Assembly: GCA_032718475.1 (NCBI GenBank)
Contig: JAUCBJ010005988.1
Coordinates: forward strand, 1-64,000
DNA length: 64,000 nucleotides
Direction of reading: 5' to 3'
From: Nemertoderma westbladi
Lineage: Eukaryota; Xenacoelomorpha; Nemertodermatida; Nemertodermatidae
Below the pieces are notes generated by a model. It did no database searches, was not told where the DNA came from, and was given only the letters and a program-made list of their open reading frames with translations. Below are positions 1 through 11,695 of this stretch, piece by piece; within the stretch, counting starts at the first letter, position 1; each line of letters begins with the position of its first letter. The position numbers were made by a program, and so were the translations under genes.

Positions 1-625
1 AAGTGGTGCAGCAGATAAGATCAGGTTCGCCATTAAATATTCGAAAGTGGTTTGGCTATATCAATCGTCCCATTGAATGATAATCAGGAATTCTTGCTAC
101 ACCAGCCAAACTTACATTTTATTAATTGTCATAGATGTACTCCATTGGGGATTAAGCGATGGATCAACTGGTTTCTAATATAGTTCATTTTCTAAATAAA
201 CATGATAATTACCACCACATAACAGTTATATACAAGCTCATTTTACATTCTTAAATTAAATAGTCACTCATTGAGTATCAGTTTCTTCTAGAGGCAGTTT
301 AGTTTAAAACTGGAAATTTTGCAAGAATTCCAATCGAGAGATAAGTTGTCAAAATATTTGCGCAATCCCTGGATTAATGCAAAAAACCAAAGGAAAAAAA
401 ACTTCGTTCTAACTCGGGAGTTGGTGGCAAGTGAGTGAACAGAGAACATATGAACAGAATGAATATATTTACAAAACCTTGCTAGCTTCAAAATACAGCA
501 GCAACAAGCATGTTTGGAATGAAAATGGTTGTTTCGTACATTTTAGAACCAAATGTGCCGATCACATATGCCGCAAACTATCTACCTGCACCGTGTGCTT
601 TTTCTCGGGACGCAAATAAAATTAC
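1..625. other. Intron 3 of the amine receptor gene (partial)
   Basis: AT-rich sequence downstream, on the minus strand, of the receptor's TM3-TM4 exon. The donor GTAATT immediately follows the exon. I found no further receptor exon (TM5-TM7) on the minus strand here, and the short ORFs show no family resemblance. The remaining exons should lie to the left of the window. Confidence 0.55.
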
Positions 626-838
626 CTGTAACACCGCAATTAGAGTAGATATAATCCACACCAATAGAATCATTATGAGACAGCGTTTCAAGGTCATCCG
701 GCGGTTGTACATGAAAGGGTTGGTTATAGCCCAGTACCGGTCCAGGGAGATAAAGCATAGGTTGATAATGGAGGCGGTACAGAAGAGAATGTCGGCAGAA
801 CTGAATAGCAGACAAAACGCCCACCCGAACAGCCAAAC
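626..838 (-). CDS. Biogenic amine GPCR, exon 3 (TM3-TM4)
   Basis: This is the third exon of a class A aminergic receptor, a plasma-membrane protein that binds a monoamine and signals through G proteins. The 71 codons lie between an acceptor (TTCTTTATTCTAG) and a donor (CAG then GTAATT), phase 0 at both ends. Seen directly: TM3 with Cys 25 residues before the DRY arginine (the C3.25 disulfide position) and Asp 18 residues before it (D3.32, the amine-binding residue). Next come TASIINLC, SLDRYWAIT, an ICL2 reading NPFMYNRRMT, and TM4 with LLVWIIS. From family knowledge, DRYWAI followed by a PFxYxRxMT loop is most like dopamine D1-type receptors, but octopamine, serotonin or trace-amine types are not excluded. 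It joins in phase with the exons at 13301-13483 and 20237-20329, giving 163 residues; TM5-TM7 are off the left edge. It falls between reported ORFs because it has no start codon of its own. Confidence 0.87.
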
Positions 839-1039
839 CTAGAATAAAGAAGATAAAAGTTAATACAAAATAAATAGCACTAATTAAACAAATATTAATA
901 TGTAAAGTGGATATGAGATCCCAGGCTTCCCAATTCACCAAGGTCACCAAAACGAATAACTTGGTCCCTGCCCCCAAAGAACGGCATAACCTAACCCGCT
1001 ATTGATCTTTCAGTGAAATCTCGTTAATCTCGATTGCTG

Positions 1040-1742
1040 CAAAGCTATACAATAGAATTCTATTAAATCGCATCAGGGATCCCATTGAGAGACTGCTCCG
1101 TGGAAATCAGAATGGGTTCCGTACCAGTTGTGGATCCATGGGGTGCCCATCCTGGCGCTTAGAAGGATAATTGAAGAGTTATAAAAAAGGAAAGACAGGC
1201 ATCTGGCTGTTCTCTTTGTTGTCTTCTTCAAGGCCTTTGATTCGGTCTCTCGCTCACGTATGTTCAGCATACTTTAATTATATGGGATTCCTGATGAAAT
1301 TATTGCAGCAATCAGATCAGTATACGATGGTTCGACAACATTTGTGTCTACTGTTGACGGTGACACAGAACCATTTGAAGTATTATGGGGCGTCCTCCAG
1401 GGAGACACACTTGCACCATTCTTGTTCATAATTGTGGTTGACTATGTTCTATGCATGTCCTTAGATCATCATAATGATGATGGGGTGATGGTAATTCCAC
1501 CTACTGCCTCCAGAAGTCGAGGAAATCCTGCCAAGTACCTAACTGATCTAGACTTTGCTGATGACTTAGGAGTACTCTCAGAATCACTAAAGGGAACCCA
1601 ACGGCTCCACAGCTCATTTCCACAGGCTGCTTCTAGTGTTGGTCTTTTTATTAACTCCAAAAAGACCAAAATTTTGATAGTTAACTTTGACAGTCCTCAG
1701 GAAATGTCTGAAAAGCATAAGCTCAAAGGATGGCATGCTTAA
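1040..1742 (+). pseudogene. Non-LTR retrotransposon reverse transcriptase fragment
   Basis: This is a decayed piece of a LINE reverse transcriptase. In order, the translation gives NRIRDPIERLLRGNQNGFR, then after a frameshift LALRRIIEEL, a stop, FFKAFDSVSRSRMFSIL, another stop, GIPDEIIAAIRSVYD, GVLQGDTLAPFLFI and the catalytic LDFADD motif. After that comes GLFINSKKTKILIVNFDS, as expected for RT motifs 2 to D. At least one frameshift and two in-frame stops show it is inactive. It has the GVLQGDTLAP signature common in RTE/CR1-like invertebrate LINEs; I cannot fix the clade. Homology ends near 1742, so the 3' half is missing. It sits antisense in the receptor intron. Confidence 0.82.
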
Positions 1743-2136
1743 GAATATAGACAACTTCTGTTAAAGGGGGTCCTGGACCCGGAAGTCAGGTGAGGACCTT
1801 CGAATACGCAGGACAATACACACCTCTCCAACCAGACACTATATACTATTGGAAGTGTCCCATTGGTCCCCCTAAAGTCGCGGAGGCGACTTCTATGGAG
1901 GCGCCTCCGTTTCGAGGACATTGCCTTCGCCATGAGGACCATTCCGGCGTAACATTCTTAATTCACGATGCATCACAGCTATCCAGTTAGAGATTAGATG
2001 GTGGTGGCACAAATCTTTTGGTAATCCATCATAGCATCGCAGTGTGCAGCTGAAATGCAGTAGACCGATTATAGATAGACTCCAGTCTCCCTTTCAAGTG
2101 GGTTTAAAATGTCAAGGAAAGCCTACCTTTTATTGG
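1743..2136. other. Unassigned intron sequence between two LINE fragments
   Basis: This stretch separates the plus-strand RT fragment from the minus-strand LINE 3' fragment. Short ORFs occur on both strands, but none resembles the continuation of either element. It may be rearranged LINE-derived DNA. Confidence 0.3.
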
Positions 2137-2645
2137 TTACAGGAAATGTAGATCTGGTATGACCTCATGTTTACTTCTCCAGCAGTGCCAACTGAATCTT
2201 AATCTGCGTTCACTGAGGGTGGTTGATAAAAGTAGTATTGTACCATAAAGCTCGGCGTTTGTCATGTGTTTTCTCCAGCTTATGTTTAGGGCTGCCCTTA
2301 GTAGTCTTGTGTAGCAACCATCAATTCGTTGTTCAAGTGATTTAGTCAGTGTCCAGGTCTCACTCCCATATAAAAATAGACTTTCCACTGTGGTTCGAAA
2401 GAACTTAGTCTTCAAGTGCCTGCAGAGGTCTGATTTCCAGATGGTATCCATTTATGATAATAGTGTTAACCATGCCTTTTTTCCTTTAATAAGATCTATC
2501 TATGTCAGTTCTGCTGGTCTCTCTATCCATGTACAAAGCAACTGGAAGTCGCCAACTTTCTTTAATTGATAATTATCGATTGTGATTATTTTTCCATTAA
2601 CACTAAAAGTCACGTATTCGATTTTGGAAGCATTTATATGCAATA
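2137..2645 (-). pseudogene. LINE reverse transcriptase C-terminal fragment, inverted
   Basis: On the minus strand the frame reads INASKIEYVTFSVNGKI, then LKKVGDFQLLCTWIE, a stop, KAWLTLLS, a stop, and MDTIWKSDLCRHLKTKFFR. It ends with SLFLYGSETWTLTKSLEQR and CYTRLLRAALNISWRKHM. This is the thumb/connector region downstream of the RT catalytic core in RTE/CR1-type LINEs (pattern VEDFxYLGSWI, then VLLYGSExWTLT, then RMLRxxLxISWRxHxTN). It overlaps in domain position with the end of the fragment at 1040-1742, so it is a different copy or an inverted piece. At least two stops make it nonfunctional. Confidence 0.8.
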
Positions 2646-4359
2646 AAAAGAATACAGCTTTAAATTTTCAGTAATTCCTCAGAAATTTTTACCAGCAATA
2701 ATAATGTGTAGAAACAGCAAGCCTCACAAAAATGTTGGATTGTCAATCAATTTATTGAATATTTTAAACATCTAATATTGAACTTCGTTCATTATCCAAA
2801 CAGCCAAAATTCATAAAGTTGTCACATTCAAACTCCCTTGTACCTCGTTATTCTTTGAAATGTAGTAATACCTTCCACACCAGTAAAACTCCACCCTCTC
2901 ATTACACAACATTTACTCCTAGGTCACATTGTTTGCGCGTGATAGGACCTTTTATCTAAAACAGTGTCAAATGTAATGAAATTGCTGCATAACATCAATG
3001 TTCTATAATAGTGTAGGTGTAGATCTCTAATATGGAAAAATCGCCAGTGGGAGATATAGGTGTGGGGCTTGGGCTCGATTTTGGTTTTTAAAACTACGTA
3101 GCAACTACCTGGACCATGCCACCAAAACGCCTATCACAGCATTTGTAACCATATCTTGGGCTGGTGTTGAATACAGTATTCCTGAGATACTTATCCAAAA
3201 GCCCCAAGGATAATGTGAGATAAACTGAATTATTGATTAATCAAAATAATCTGTCTATCATAATAAATTTAATAAAATATGCAATGTGATGGATAGATTT
3301 AATCGATTTAATCATTTAGGTGTGACCAGTGGTCTATAAAGATCTGTTTTTTAGTTTAGCTGTTAGGCTGTTTTACTGTTATACATATGTATTATGTACA
3401 ACATTAAAGCCTGCCTAACATCTAAAAAACAGATAATTTTAATTCATTTTGATAATCTAAACCGATAACTTTTATTAATTTTAATAATATAAATAAAATA
3501 AGTCAGGAATAGAATTGCAAGAAATGAGAGTTTAATATATTATTCGCCTGCGCGTTTCCAAATTAGGAATTATTTCCCAATGAGGTATTCGATATAGGCG
3601 TACCGGCAAATGCATCTACAATTACCAGCTACGACCAACCCTTTAATGGTGGTATTATAAATTGATCTCCCTAATATGGGCAAAGTAAGATCTAATCTAA
3701 TCTCCCAAAATTAATAGATTTTCAAATTTTTGAATGATGAAAGCGAATTTTTACATTGATCATTAAAGTGATATGCTGAAGCTTAACAACGAGTTCACGT
3801 AAATAACCGACAGCTTTCGTAGCTAATGTATTCACGCTTAGTTGCGCAAGTTTAGTGACACAATATGGTGTCTAAATTGCGATTGTATTTTCGGGAAACA
3901 ATTAAATTTCTTGAACGATAATTATGACCAAACTTGGGATATTTTACCCAAATGCCGTACACTTCGTATCACGTTAACTTTACGATTAGGATTCACTTGG
4001 GATGACTTTATTGACGGATGCATAATTAAAATGTTTTTCGATCGCTAATGGAAATAAATTTAGACACTGAAATTAAAAAGAATTCCCATTAGTTTGTGGA
4101 ATAGACAGTGTTGTGTTGTGCGTGCAATGGCCTCATCCCATTCCTTATCATACGGAAACGGCATGGAAATTGAAGTCTATAATCTGATTGGTTGATCCTA
4201 ACGATACCATTGATTGCAAATCATTCACAAAAAATAGTCAATATGCTTCACAATATGGCGATAAATTATAATATAATAGGCCGACAAAATGCATCACCTT
4301 AACGCCTGCCTCAATCGAGACTCTTTGACTTCTTATTCGTGAATTATTAATGATTCTCA
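2646..4359. other. AT-rich intron sequence, no recognised feature
   Basis: The sequence is low-GC with short ORFs only. The plus-strand 68-codon ORF near 3842 has no family resemblance. Nothing else was recognised. Confidence 0.5.
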
Positions 4360-5600
4360 GGTAAACAAACCCCATACTCTGCAATAAATTCACTGGTTAA
4401 TAAAAAGCTTAATCTTCAATCAATTGACTGCTTAAGGAACCTCATACTCTTCAATCAAATGACTGGTTTAGAAACCTCAGTCTCATCAATCATTCACTAG
4501 TTAAGAATCCTTATACTCTTCAATCGATTGACTGGTTAAGAAACCTCATACTCTTCAATAAATTCACTGGTTAATACAAAGCTTACTCTTCAATCAATTG
4601 ACTGGTTTAGAAACCTCAGTCTCATCAATCATTCACTAGTTAAGAATCCTTATACTCTTCAATCGATTGACTGGTTAAGAAACCTCATACTCTTCAATAA
4701 ATTCACTGGTTAATACAAAGCTTACTCTTCAATCAATTGACTGGTTTAGAAACCTCAGTCTCATCAATCATTCACTAGTTAAGAATCCTTATACTCTTCA
4801 ATCGATTGACTGGTTAAGAAACCTCATACTCTTCAATAAATTCACTGGTTAATACAAAGCTTACTCTTCAATCAATTGACTGGTTTAGAAACCTCAGTCT
4901 CATCAATCATTCACTAGTTAAGAATCCTTATACTCTTCAATCGATTGACTGGTTAAGAAACCTCATACTCTTCAATCAATTCACTGGTTAATAAAAAGCT
5001 TACTCTTCAATCCATTTGACTGCTTAAGGGACCTCATACCCTTCAATAAATACACTGGTTAATAAAAAGCTTACTTTTCAATCCATTTGACTGCTTAAGG
5101 AACCTCATACTCTTCAATAAATTCACTGGTTAATAAAAAGCTTAATCTTCAATCAATTTGACTGCTTAAGGGACCTCATACTCTTCAATAAATACACTGG
5201 TTAATAAAAAGCTTACTCTTCAATCCATTTGACTGCTTAAGGAACCTCATAATCTGCAATAAATTCCCAGGTTAAGAAGCCTCATACTCTTCAATCAATT
5301 GACTGGTTAAGAAACCTCATACTCTTCAATCAATTCACTGGTTAACAAAAAGCTTACTATTCAATCAATTGACTGGTAAAGAAACCACATACTTTTCAAT
5401 CAATTGACTGGTTAAGAAACCTCAGACTCTTCAAACAATTCACTTGTTAACAAAACGTTTTCTCTTCAATCAATTCTCCATTTAACAAAATGCATACTCG
5501 CCAACCCGCTGGTTAAGAAAAATCAATTCACAGGTTTAGAAACCTTATACTCTTTAATCAATTGACAGGTTTACAAAACGCATACTCTTTGGAGAATTTA
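4360..5600. repeat. ~35-bp tandem array with ~139-bp higher-order period
   Basis: Units of about 35 bp share the core CTCTTCAATCAATTGACTGG followed by TTAAGAAACCTCAT or TTAATAAAAAGCTT. From about 4380 to 4970 four unit variants recur in the same order, giving a higher-order repeat of roughly 139 bp (the variant AATCGATTGACTGG recurs at 4521 and 4660). Beyond 4980 the order breaks and units diverge. Confidence 0.9.
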
Positions 5601-5699
5601 TGCGATCTTTTAGATTCGCAATTGCATGCACTAACGCAGATTGGTACTACCAAGGTTCCTCCAAAATTTTTGGTTGAGGGATTACGTTTTGTTTTATTA

Positions 5700-6232
5700 T
5701 ATAATACACCGTGCCATCAACACGGTACTATGGTACCATAACACCGTGCCATCAACACGGTACTATGGTACCATAACACCGTGCCACCAACACGGTACTA
5801 ATGGTACCATAACACCGTGCCATCAACACGGTAATATGGTACCATAACATCGTGCCATCAACACGGTACTATGGTACCATAACACCGTGCCATCAACACG
5901 GTACTATGGTACCATAACACCGTGCCATCAACACGGTACTATGGTACCATAACACCGTGCCATCAACACGGTAATATGGTACCATAACATCGTGCCATCA
6001 ACACGGTACTATGGTACCATAACACCGTGCCACCAACACGGTACTAATGGTACCATAACACCGTGCCATCAACACGGTACTATGGTACCATAACACCGTG
6101 CCATCAACACGGTACTATTGTACCATAACACCGTGCCATCAACACGGTACTATGGTACCATAACACCGTGCCTTCAACACGGTACTATGGTACCATAACA
6201 CCGTGCCATCAACACGGTACTATGGTACCACC
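5700..6232. repeat. 35-bp palindromic satellite (about 15 copies)
   Basis: Each unit contains two palindromes. One is ACCGTG-7nt-CACGGT, a stem with a 7-nt loop. The other is the perfect 12-mer TATGGTACCATA, which contains GGTACC. Variant units carry one extra base (ACTAATGG) or TAATATGG. The array ends abruptly at 6232. Small plus-strand ORFs over it are repeat artefacts. Confidence 0.93.
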
Positions 6233-6234
6233 CT

Positions 6235-9099
6235 TGATCATGCACCACCTTGGCTGAGTCACACCGAATTGCACCAATTACCTATAGTAACCATAACCAT
6301 TAAATCTTAAGTTTGTGTATTATTCTCGGATGGTGGAACTCGAACTCGGATCACGGAATTTATGCCACAACGAAGTGAATCAATCATAGTTGATGGAAGT
6401 TGGGTATATTATACTCTCTAGATACACTATTTAAATAAATGCACGACCAAAAGCATATAATCGATGTTTATGTGTACCAACCCTGGAGGGGTTAAGATGT
6501 ACCAATAAGGTGTATGAGAGAGACATTGTCAGTCAGATGCCTTCTAAATCCATTAGCGGATCCCCGTTATTTGGTTGCACCTGCGTTTTTGGGATAATTA
6601 AAAAAAAAATTCCAATATGAGTTATAGATGGATGAAACTTTGTTACTGTATATTCATTCCCACCTCCCACTCCATTGTAGCTTTATTATAGATAGATAAT
6701 GCGGTTATGGTTTGTTCTCAGAGAATACTATGTCTCATTGAAATGATTGAATGAGAACGTGATGGAATGCTGAAGCTTTTGCTTTGACGAGACAAATCAT
6801 TGATCGATGGGATTGCAAACACTGTATTTATTATTTCTTTGTGATAATTCTGCAGGAATTATTTGCGAGCCACATTCTAATTAATTCAAATACCGAAAAA
6901 ATGCAAATCGTCCATCAAAATTGTCATTGGCATTCATATTCAAGGTGTCTTAAACGGGAGGGGTGCAGAAGGTCGATATATATGGGGGGAAGATAGCGAT
7001 CGGAAATGGTCGTCTGGGATCGACGATACTCGGGGGGCCGGATCGCCCGAACATGCACCGCGGCAATTTATATTTAAATAATCAAAATTAATATGAGAGT
7101 ATGCAGTATGTGGTTCTTACAACAATAATCAATATAACAATGTTCTTTGAATTCTCAATCCAATAATCTTTCTTACATCATGGTTTCTCACATGTCCCCA
7201 ATTTCAAAATGATTGCCCATTTTTAATTCGTGAATTCTTTAATCATTCTCTAAGAAAATTAACTTAATTAAAATTAATTAAATTTAATTAAAACAATTTC
7301 CTGATATATTCCATTTAGAACAAAATCGTAATAGTAATCACGAAATATTTCATTTCAAATTCAAATAATTTATATTGTCACAGTTACTACGACAACGGCT
7401 GTGCGAGGCTGTGACCCCGGGCCAGCTATAATAATTAACGACCTTACCAACAACCAACAAATCACCTAATGTGCCAAACTATTCCTGATGATTTAATTCA
7501 GTTGGAGCAGCAATCCTCATTCCATAGAACCCGCCTTCCTGCCAAAACCCACAATGCGGGGCTTCTAAGTCAACCTACCACTTATCTGGTCCAAACTGCT
7601 CTAGTGATGTCACCATTCCCTACTGCACTAGTGGCCAGGCATCCAGGAATGTGTACGGACTTCTCTGGGAAATAAATTGGACTTATTCAGTTTTACGTAA
7701 CTGTTATCGTAATTTATTAAAAGCACTTGTCAGTTTGGCTGCGTTACAACCGCTTCAGAGTTTAGTTAATTTAGGTAATTGCTAAAGTCACAGCCCGTTC
7801 TCATGTGACAAACGACAATAAGCCAGATTTATTATTATTTTGTTTTGCAGTGGTGATTGTTCGACCGGAACACATGTTCCGGTTGTCAATATTGAGGTTT
7901 TAAGGAGCTACGATTTGCAACATTGTGGTATCCAAAAACCGATGGGGGGGGGGGGGGGGGGGGATGCGTTGATGAATGCGAATATTGATATTTATGATAT
8001 TTTTATTTCGCAAAATAATTAATAGTTTTTTGTCCCACAACCCCAAACTTACAGCAAAGTGTGATGGTTGAGAAGTACCTTGTACTATAAGGTGCATGTG
8101 GACGACTGATTGATTAGTAATTTTGAATAGAAACTACCATGACAGGATAGGGGACATCGACTGCTTCGTTTCTCTATACCCGTTCCAGCGTATCTCGGTC
8201 GGGACGGCACCATGCAGCAGTGCAGTGGTATGGTACACTGCTACAGTACAGCAGTACAGTTAGTAGTACAGAACACTGATATAGTGCAGTGGTACGGTAC
8301 TCTGGACACTACCAAAGTGCAGTAGTAGTACAATACCATGCGTCAGTGCTTCAGTCAACCAATGAGACACATCCTCTGCTCGAAGTAGAAGGTCTGAGTG
8401 GAGGTGTGTTCATTGAACTTGTCACAATGAAGCTTGCTGATGTAACATTCCCGTATGTGTGTGTATGAGCCATCCAAAGATTTGGTGATAAATAAATACG
8501 AAACTCAAAACTACATAAATTCAAAACACCACCATAACTTCTTATTATCTCAGCTGATCAAGATTGGTCCATTGCATCCACATAGATCAATGTATTAATG
8601 GGTAGACAGGCACCTTCAAAATTAAAGTTATTACTCTTTATTTGTTGTAGTCTTCACCCTACGTGTACCACAACATGTAAGAATGTGTCTTTCCTGAATA
8701 TCAACTGCACAACCGGAACTGGGACGGGACATCTATAGGCTTAGTCAAATTATTCCACAATAAGCACTAAATCTCGTGCCGGGGTCAAGAATAATTCAGA
8801 AAGACAAATTTTTAATGTATTTCCACTTGTGCCAATTTCCTTTTGAGTGAAAATCTGAAATTAAAAAAAGTGAATAGTGAGGACCCTTTATTGCAAAGGT
8901 AGCATTGGCTTTATAACACAAGTGATGCGCAGTGACAAAGTGCACCTGCCTTTGCTAAAATATATTGGTTTCATATTGTATATATGTCTTCCAAAGTATT
9001 TCCCACAGGCGACATCACATTGAAACTGCTGTTGCTTCTACAGTATATGGTTTATAAATGAATGAAGCCGGTGGCATGTACTGTACACTCACACTTACA
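6235..9099. other. Intron sequence, no gene recognised
   Basis: Mixed AT-rich DNA. It holds a 20-base G run at 7944-7963, a region near 8215-8290 rich in CAGTAC/GTACAG motifs, and a 68-codon plus-strand ORF at 7469-7675 that matches no family I know. No splice-flanked exon was identified. Confidence 0.4.
7944..7963. repeat. 20-base poly-G tract
   Basis: An uninterrupted G run, one of seven loci with homopolymer G or C tracts of 12 bases or more in the window. Confidence 0.95.
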
Positions 9100-9104
9100 G
9101 CATC

Positions 9105-9205
9105 CCGAGAGTATTCTTAGCCCGTGGGTATTCTTAGACCGTGGGTATGCTGCTCCTTTACTAATTCGCGGGCTAAGAATTCTCGCGGGCTAAGAATTCA
9201 CCCAA
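9105..9205. repeat. Inverted repeat / hairpin
   Basis: The left arm has two tandem copies of ATTCTTAGCCCG/ATTCTTAGACCG. The right arm has two copies of CGCGGGCTAAGAATTC. The arms are complementary and separated by about 20 nt, so the segment could fold into a long hairpin. Its function is unknown. Confidence 0.7.
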
Positions 9206-9531
9206 CCAGTTGGCAGAGATACGCCTGGGATTCGTCCCTTTGAAGAGCTGCCAGTTGTCCTCTGCATAAACATGAATATCAAAAATGAATGATTGGTGTT
9301 TGCGATATAATTCAATTTTTTTTCTGCTGGCATTGTTCAGAATGAAAACAAACAGCAGTATTCATTTTCATTCAGATGGTTGACCTTTTGTACTGCCCAG
9401 CAATTTAAAGTAAAACGGGGAATAATTATATACCTCGCTCTACCCACAATTATACTGGTTTCAGGTAACAGCTCGCACTCAGACTTACACTCGCACATGT
9501 TCACTTCGTGTTTCCGCTTAGGGGGACCATG

Positions 9532-9568
9532 CCCCCCCCCCCCCCCTCAAATGCTGGGGGGGGGGGGC
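9532..9568. repeat. Poly-C followed by poly-G tract
   Basis: A run of about 15 C is separated by CTCAAATGCT-type sequence from a run of about 12 G, so a C-tract and a G-tract lie within 40 bases. They could pair with each other as a hairpin. Confidence 0.85.
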
Positions 9569-10514
9569 AACTGGCCCACCCGGCCCCCCCTTGGATCCAC
9601 CACTGCCCCCAACTATTATTAGTATATTACTACAATGGGGAAACAAAACAACTTGATAATACAACATTTATTGCCATCCTGAAATGCCATTAAATATCAT
9701 TTACAATCATGGATAAAAAAAATATATTTAGCCAGACTCTTAAGCTAATTTGTGTTAAGCATTCCAGCATTATATAGACAAGCTGTCGGCTTTGGTATAC
9801 GATTTAGTTCAGGTCTCTATGGAGACATTATCTTGTCTGACTCCACCCAGACCCTACCACACTTGGGTTAATCTTAAACTGGTTTAGTCTGTCCTGTCTA
9901 GCATGTCAAAAATTCAGAAATTAATAACCGAACAGGTTCACTAACTTAGAATTCCCTGTAGCATAAAAATCTGCCTAATAATGTGTATTGATTGTAAATT
10001 TATAGCGGCTCTGAAGGGTTCGGAGAACCTTCGGAACTCAATTATTCAGAAGTGAAACGGTATTTGCACAATATAGATGCATGAGATTTTATTTCAATTT
10101 GTCATTCTACTGTATTGGAATTTTACGATTCAACGATTTCATGTTCAACATTATTGCTGTTCTGGCTACGGGAATCAAGGAGCATATCTCCATTGAATTG
10201 TGAGCTGTAAATGTTTATTCAATACTCACGATGGACGCTTTTGGCAAGAGTTAAAATCAAATGTTGTTTATTTTCTGATTTTCTTCTTTTAGGGGAGGGC
10301 CACTGGGACCAGTGTGAGTCCATAGCTTTCTAGTTCGTTTCTTTAACTGGCTTCCAACCGAAACATTCCATTTCCAGAGATGAAATCCTGAAGTTGGACT
10401 GAATTTCAATTGAACAATGTAGACACACGGCGATGTGTATGATTGATATAGACTTGCATTAACGTAAAACAGCAAAGATGCTAACCCACTCCAGCAGTAG
10501 CTGCTTCAGACTGT

Positions 10515-10719
10515 TTTAGAAATTTTCCACCTCATCTACTGGGGCAACACCAGTGGATGATTAGCAAACTTATCAGAACCACCTTCGCCAGCCTTCCAGA
10601 ACATGATAAGTGGCAACGGATGATGCGGTTGGAGATTTGGTCTATTCTGTCCAATGCTGCATGTGCAGTTAGATTCATCAATAGACAATTCCACCACTAT
10701 ACCACTACCATATACTGAG
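10515..10719 (+). CDS. Unrecognised possible exon, plus strand
   Basis: An open stretch with protein-like composition follows a possible acceptor (GCTGCTTCAG). It contains GQHQWMISKLIRTTFASLPE, then HDKWQRMMRLEIWSIL, then AACAVRFINRQFHHYTTTIY and a stop. I do not recognise a family. It is antisense to the receptor intron. It could be a terminal exon, a transposon fragment or a chance ORF; the balanced amino-acid mix is the only argument for coding. Confidence 0.18.
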
Positions 10720-10904
10720 GCGAGGGCAAACTAATAATATATATTTTTTTTAACCAATAAAAGATATTCAGTTATTTTAATTAATTAATATTATTATTAA
10801 TATTAAATTCTAGAAAACTAAATTGATAGAAAAATTGTAAAAATGATAAAAAAATATATTTTGCGTATTGGAAATAATGTCAAAGTTAATAGGCCTAGGT
10901 AGAT

Positions 10905-11130
10905 AGGGGGGAAACTGGACGCAATAAAAAGTTATCCCTCTCCAGGGGAAATTGGACGCAAATAACAGATGATTACTCTCAAAAATAAAACTGTAACCTG
11001 TTCTATTGTGTTTAGTTCATTGTTTTGGTTAAAATAACGTGCCACTGTAACCTGCTCCTTTCCCTAAATTGAGAATGTAACATTGAGGCGGGATATTAAT
11101 TCGCCAAGGCGGGATTTGCGTCGAGTTACC
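10905..11130. repeat. Dispersed element copy A (CTGTAACCTG family)
   Basis: About 220 bp similar along its length to 50270-50490. Shared blocks include CAGGGGAAA, CGCAAATAACAG, CTGTAACCTGTTCTATT, ATTGTTTTGGTTA, TAACCTGCTCCTTTCCCTAA and AACATTGAGGCGGGATA. It contains two tandem copies of the CTGTAACCTG module, the unit that is expanded to about ten copies at 37670-38345. Confidence 0.8.
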
Positions 11131-11214
11131 CGGAAGAGGAAATGTATTGGAGTTTCTTCAGGGAATTTCTGACACAATACGCCTAAGCAATGTATCGGCT
11201 AAGTAACTGTATTT

Positions 11215-11325
11215 TTTTTACTGTTTATTGTTTGCTTTATCTCTCTCTCTCTATTATTGTTTGCTTTATCTCTCTCTCTCTCTCTATTATTGTTTGCTAT
11301 ATCTCTCTATCTCTATTATTGTTTT
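11215..11325. repeat. Short tandem repeat with (CT)n tracts
   Basis: Three copies of a ~35-bp unit containing ATTATTGTTTGCTTTATCTC and a CT dinucleotide run. Confidence 0.85.
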
Positions 11326-11473
11326 GTACTAATGATAATTACTGTTTTGGTTAATGCAGCTGTCAGTGTTTTTTTCACTGAAAATAATATTTAGTTGCTA
11401 AATTAATTAAACTATTGAAAATTATATTCAGGTTTGTAAAGGCGGATGTTTGTTTTGATATGTTTAGTTTGAT

Positions 11474-11695
11474 AGGGGGGGTTTTGTCCCGGGGGTGTTG
11501 TTTTTTTTTTGGGGGGGGGGGGGGTTGACCGGGTGGGGAGGTTGACCGGGGGGGGGGGTTGACCGGGGGGGGGGGTTGACCGGGTGGGGGGGTTGACCGG
11601 GGGGGGGGTTGACCGGGGGGGGGTTGACCGGGGGGGGTTGACCGGGGGGGGGTTGACCGGGGGGGGGGGGGTGGGGTTGACCAAGGGGGTTTTAT
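11474..11695. repeat. G-rich satellite (GGTTGACC plus G8-12)
   Basis: About ten units of GGTTGACCGG followed by a run of G, preceded by an eight-base-plus T run. The plus strand could form stacked G-quadruplexes. The proline-rich minus-strand ORF over it is a composition artefact. Confidence 0.9.

Noticed and set aside
582-977. 131-codon minus-strand ORF and 110-codon plus-strand ORF near 510-977
   Set aside because: Both are in the wrong frame relative to the real TM3-TM4 exon at 626-838, which shows the DRY motif and splice sites.
5700-6232. CRISPR-like array
   Set aside because: Units are contiguous with no unique spacers, and the genomic context is eukaryotic. The 25-bp array at 17385 was rejected for the same reason.
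6335-6365. Possible tRNA gene (GAGTTCGAGTTCCACC on the minus strand)
   Set aside because: It has only a B-box-like stretch; no A box or cloverleaf could be formed by eye.
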